Shown here: positions 5,086 to 5,995 of the stretch, piece after piece
How the letters are laid out: each line of letters begins with the position of its first letter
Numbering within the stretch: the stretch's first letter is position 1
Origin: Congregibacter sp.
GTDB lineage: Bacteria; Pseudomonadota; Gammaproteobacteria; Pseudomonadales; Halieaceae
Assembly (NCBI GenBank): GCA_013911345.1
Contig: JACETJ010000090.1
Coordinates: 1-5,995 of the forward strand
Direction: 5' to 3'
Length of the DNA: 5,995 bases
Made by a program: the position numbers and the translations under genes
Notes under the pieces: model-generated
What the model was told of the DNA's origin: nothing
Database searches by the model: none
The model's input: only the letters and a program-made list of their open reading frames with translations

Positions 5086-5995
5086 TTGCGAATCAGTATC
5101 TTCGGCAGCGGCTACGTAGGGCTGGTGCAGGCGGCAGTGTTCTCTCAGGTTGGGCACCAGGTCACCTGCATGGATATCGACTCCGCCCGAATCGAACGGA
5201 TTCAGAGTGGAGACCTGCCCTTTTACGAGCCGGGCCTGAGTGAGCTCGTTCAGGCGGGTATCGCGCAAGGCACCCTTCGTTTTACCCAAGACACTGCTGT
5301 GGCAGTTGAGGCCAGCGATTATCTGTTCATTTGCGTTGGCACGCCATCGGCCGCCGACGGCAGCGCCGATATACAGTACGTGATGTCCGTTGCAGCGGGC
5401 ATCGCAACGCACATGAGCACGCGTAAGGTCATCGTAAACAAGTCTACCGTCCCCGTGGGCACGGCGGACAAAGTGGCTGAGCGTATTGCGTCCGGATTGG
5501 CTTCCCGTCAGGCGGATATTCCTTTCGAGGTCTGCTCCAATCCGGAGTTCCTCAAAGAAGGCTCTGCAGTCGCCGACGCGCTGAGGCCCGACCGGATTAT
5601 CATTGGTGTCCGCTCAGAGACCACCGTGGCCGAGTTCCGACGCATGTATGAATCGTTCAACCGCAACCACGAAAAAATGATGTTCATGGACCCTCGCAGT
5701 GCCGAGCTCACCAAGTACGCCGCCAACGCTATGTTGGCCACCAAAATCAGCTTCATCAATGAAATCGCCAATATTGCTGAGGCTGTGGGCGCGGATGTTG
5801 AGCTGGTGCGCAAAGGTATGGGCTCCGACCCCAGAATTGGCTACCAATTCATCTACCCCGGGGCCGGTTATGGCGGCTCCTGCTTCCCCAAGGATGTGCT
5901 GGCGCTGAACTACCTTGCTAATCAAAACGGCACCCACACTCAAATCTTGCCCGCCGTTCACAACACCAATGAACGGCAGAAACTGAAGTTAGCTG
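5086..5995 (+). CDS. ugd: UDP-glucose 6-dehydrogenase, N-terminal part (cut by right window edge)
   Basis: Oxidises UDP-glucose to UDP-glucuronate in two NAD-dependent steps, supplying a precursor for exopolysaccharide, capsule or LPS sugars; cytoplasmic. The first 303 residues are visible. The N-terminal Rossmann motif is RISIFGSGYVGL (2-13, GxGYVG). Other family blocks are DLPFYEPGL (43-51), FICVGTP (81-87), NKSTVPVGTADKV (118-130), SNPEFLKEGSAVADALRPDRIIIG (151-174), LTKYAANAMLATKISFINEIANI (208-230) and PGAGYGGSCFPKD (258-270). By alignment the catalytic residues are K210, N214, C266 and D270, all present. NPEFLKEGSA and DRIIIG fit Ugd/TuaD better than GDP-mannose dehydrogenase (AlgD), though that relative cannot be fully excluded. 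The start is TTG, since the N-terminus aligns with the family there. It is divergent from glyA; downstream partners are out of view. Confidence 0.93.
   Translation, partial: MRISIFGSGYVGLVQAAVFSQVGHQVTCMDIDSARIERIQSGDLPFYEPGLSELVQAGIAQGTLRFTQDTAVAVEASDYLFICVGTPSAADGSADIQYVMSVAAGIATHMSTRKVIVNKSTVPVGTADKVAERIASGLASRQADIPFEVCSNPEFLKEGSAVADALRPDRIIIGVRSETTVAEFRRMYESFNRNHEKMMFMDPRSAELTKYAANAMLATKISFINEIANIAEAVGADVELVRKGMGSDPRIGYQFIYPGAGYGGSCFPKDVLALNYLANQNGTHTQILPAVHNTNERQKLKLA

Noticed and set aside
5508..5961. Minus-strand open frames opposite ugd
   Set aside because: The plus strand encodes all Ugd signature motifs in one frame; the minus-strand frames have none and no start-site support.

Overview
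The window is chromosomal DNA of moderately high GC, most likely from a gammaproteobacterium. The gene order glyA-nrdR-ribD-ribE-ribBA-ribH is a familiar arrangement in Pseudomonas- or Marinobacter-like and marine gammaproteobacteria, and the protein sequences fit. The exact genus cannot be named from the sequence. No RNA genes, insertion sequences, CRISPR arrays or phage genes are visible.

Positions 1-4920 hold one tightly packed minus-strand gene train, read from right to left. It runs glyA (serine hydroxymethyltransferase), nrdR (repressor of ribonucleotide reductase genes), ribD (pyrimidine deaminase/reductase), ribE (riboflavin synthase), a ribBA-like gene, and ribH (lumazine synthase, cut by the left edge). 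Gaps are 33, -4 (a GTGA overlap), 34, 4 and 13 bases, which suggests an operon with translational coupling. Positions 4921-5085 are a 165-base divergent intergenic region. It contains a plausible glyA promoter, a perfect 8-bp stem-loop in the glyA leader, and repeated GTCA/TGAC elements. From 5086 to the right edge a plus-strand UDP-glucose 6-dehydrogenase gene begins and runs off the window.

The rib genes cover the pathway from the GTP-derived pyrimidine (RibD), through lumazine (RibH), to riboflavin (RibE). The point most worth a second look is the ribBA-like gene. It is an intact 374-codon frame that aligns along its length with bifunctional RibBA/RibBX proteins, but the catalytic signatures of both halves are missing. 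The DRENEGD metal/substrate loop and the GGHTEA histidine of the RibB half are replaced, and so are the zinc cysteines and RQEGR motif of the RibA half. If this reading is right, the operon carries a two-domain pseudoenzyme at the position where the 3,4-dihydroxy-2-butanone 4-phosphate synthase normally sits. Both reactions would then have to be supplied from elsewhere in the genome.
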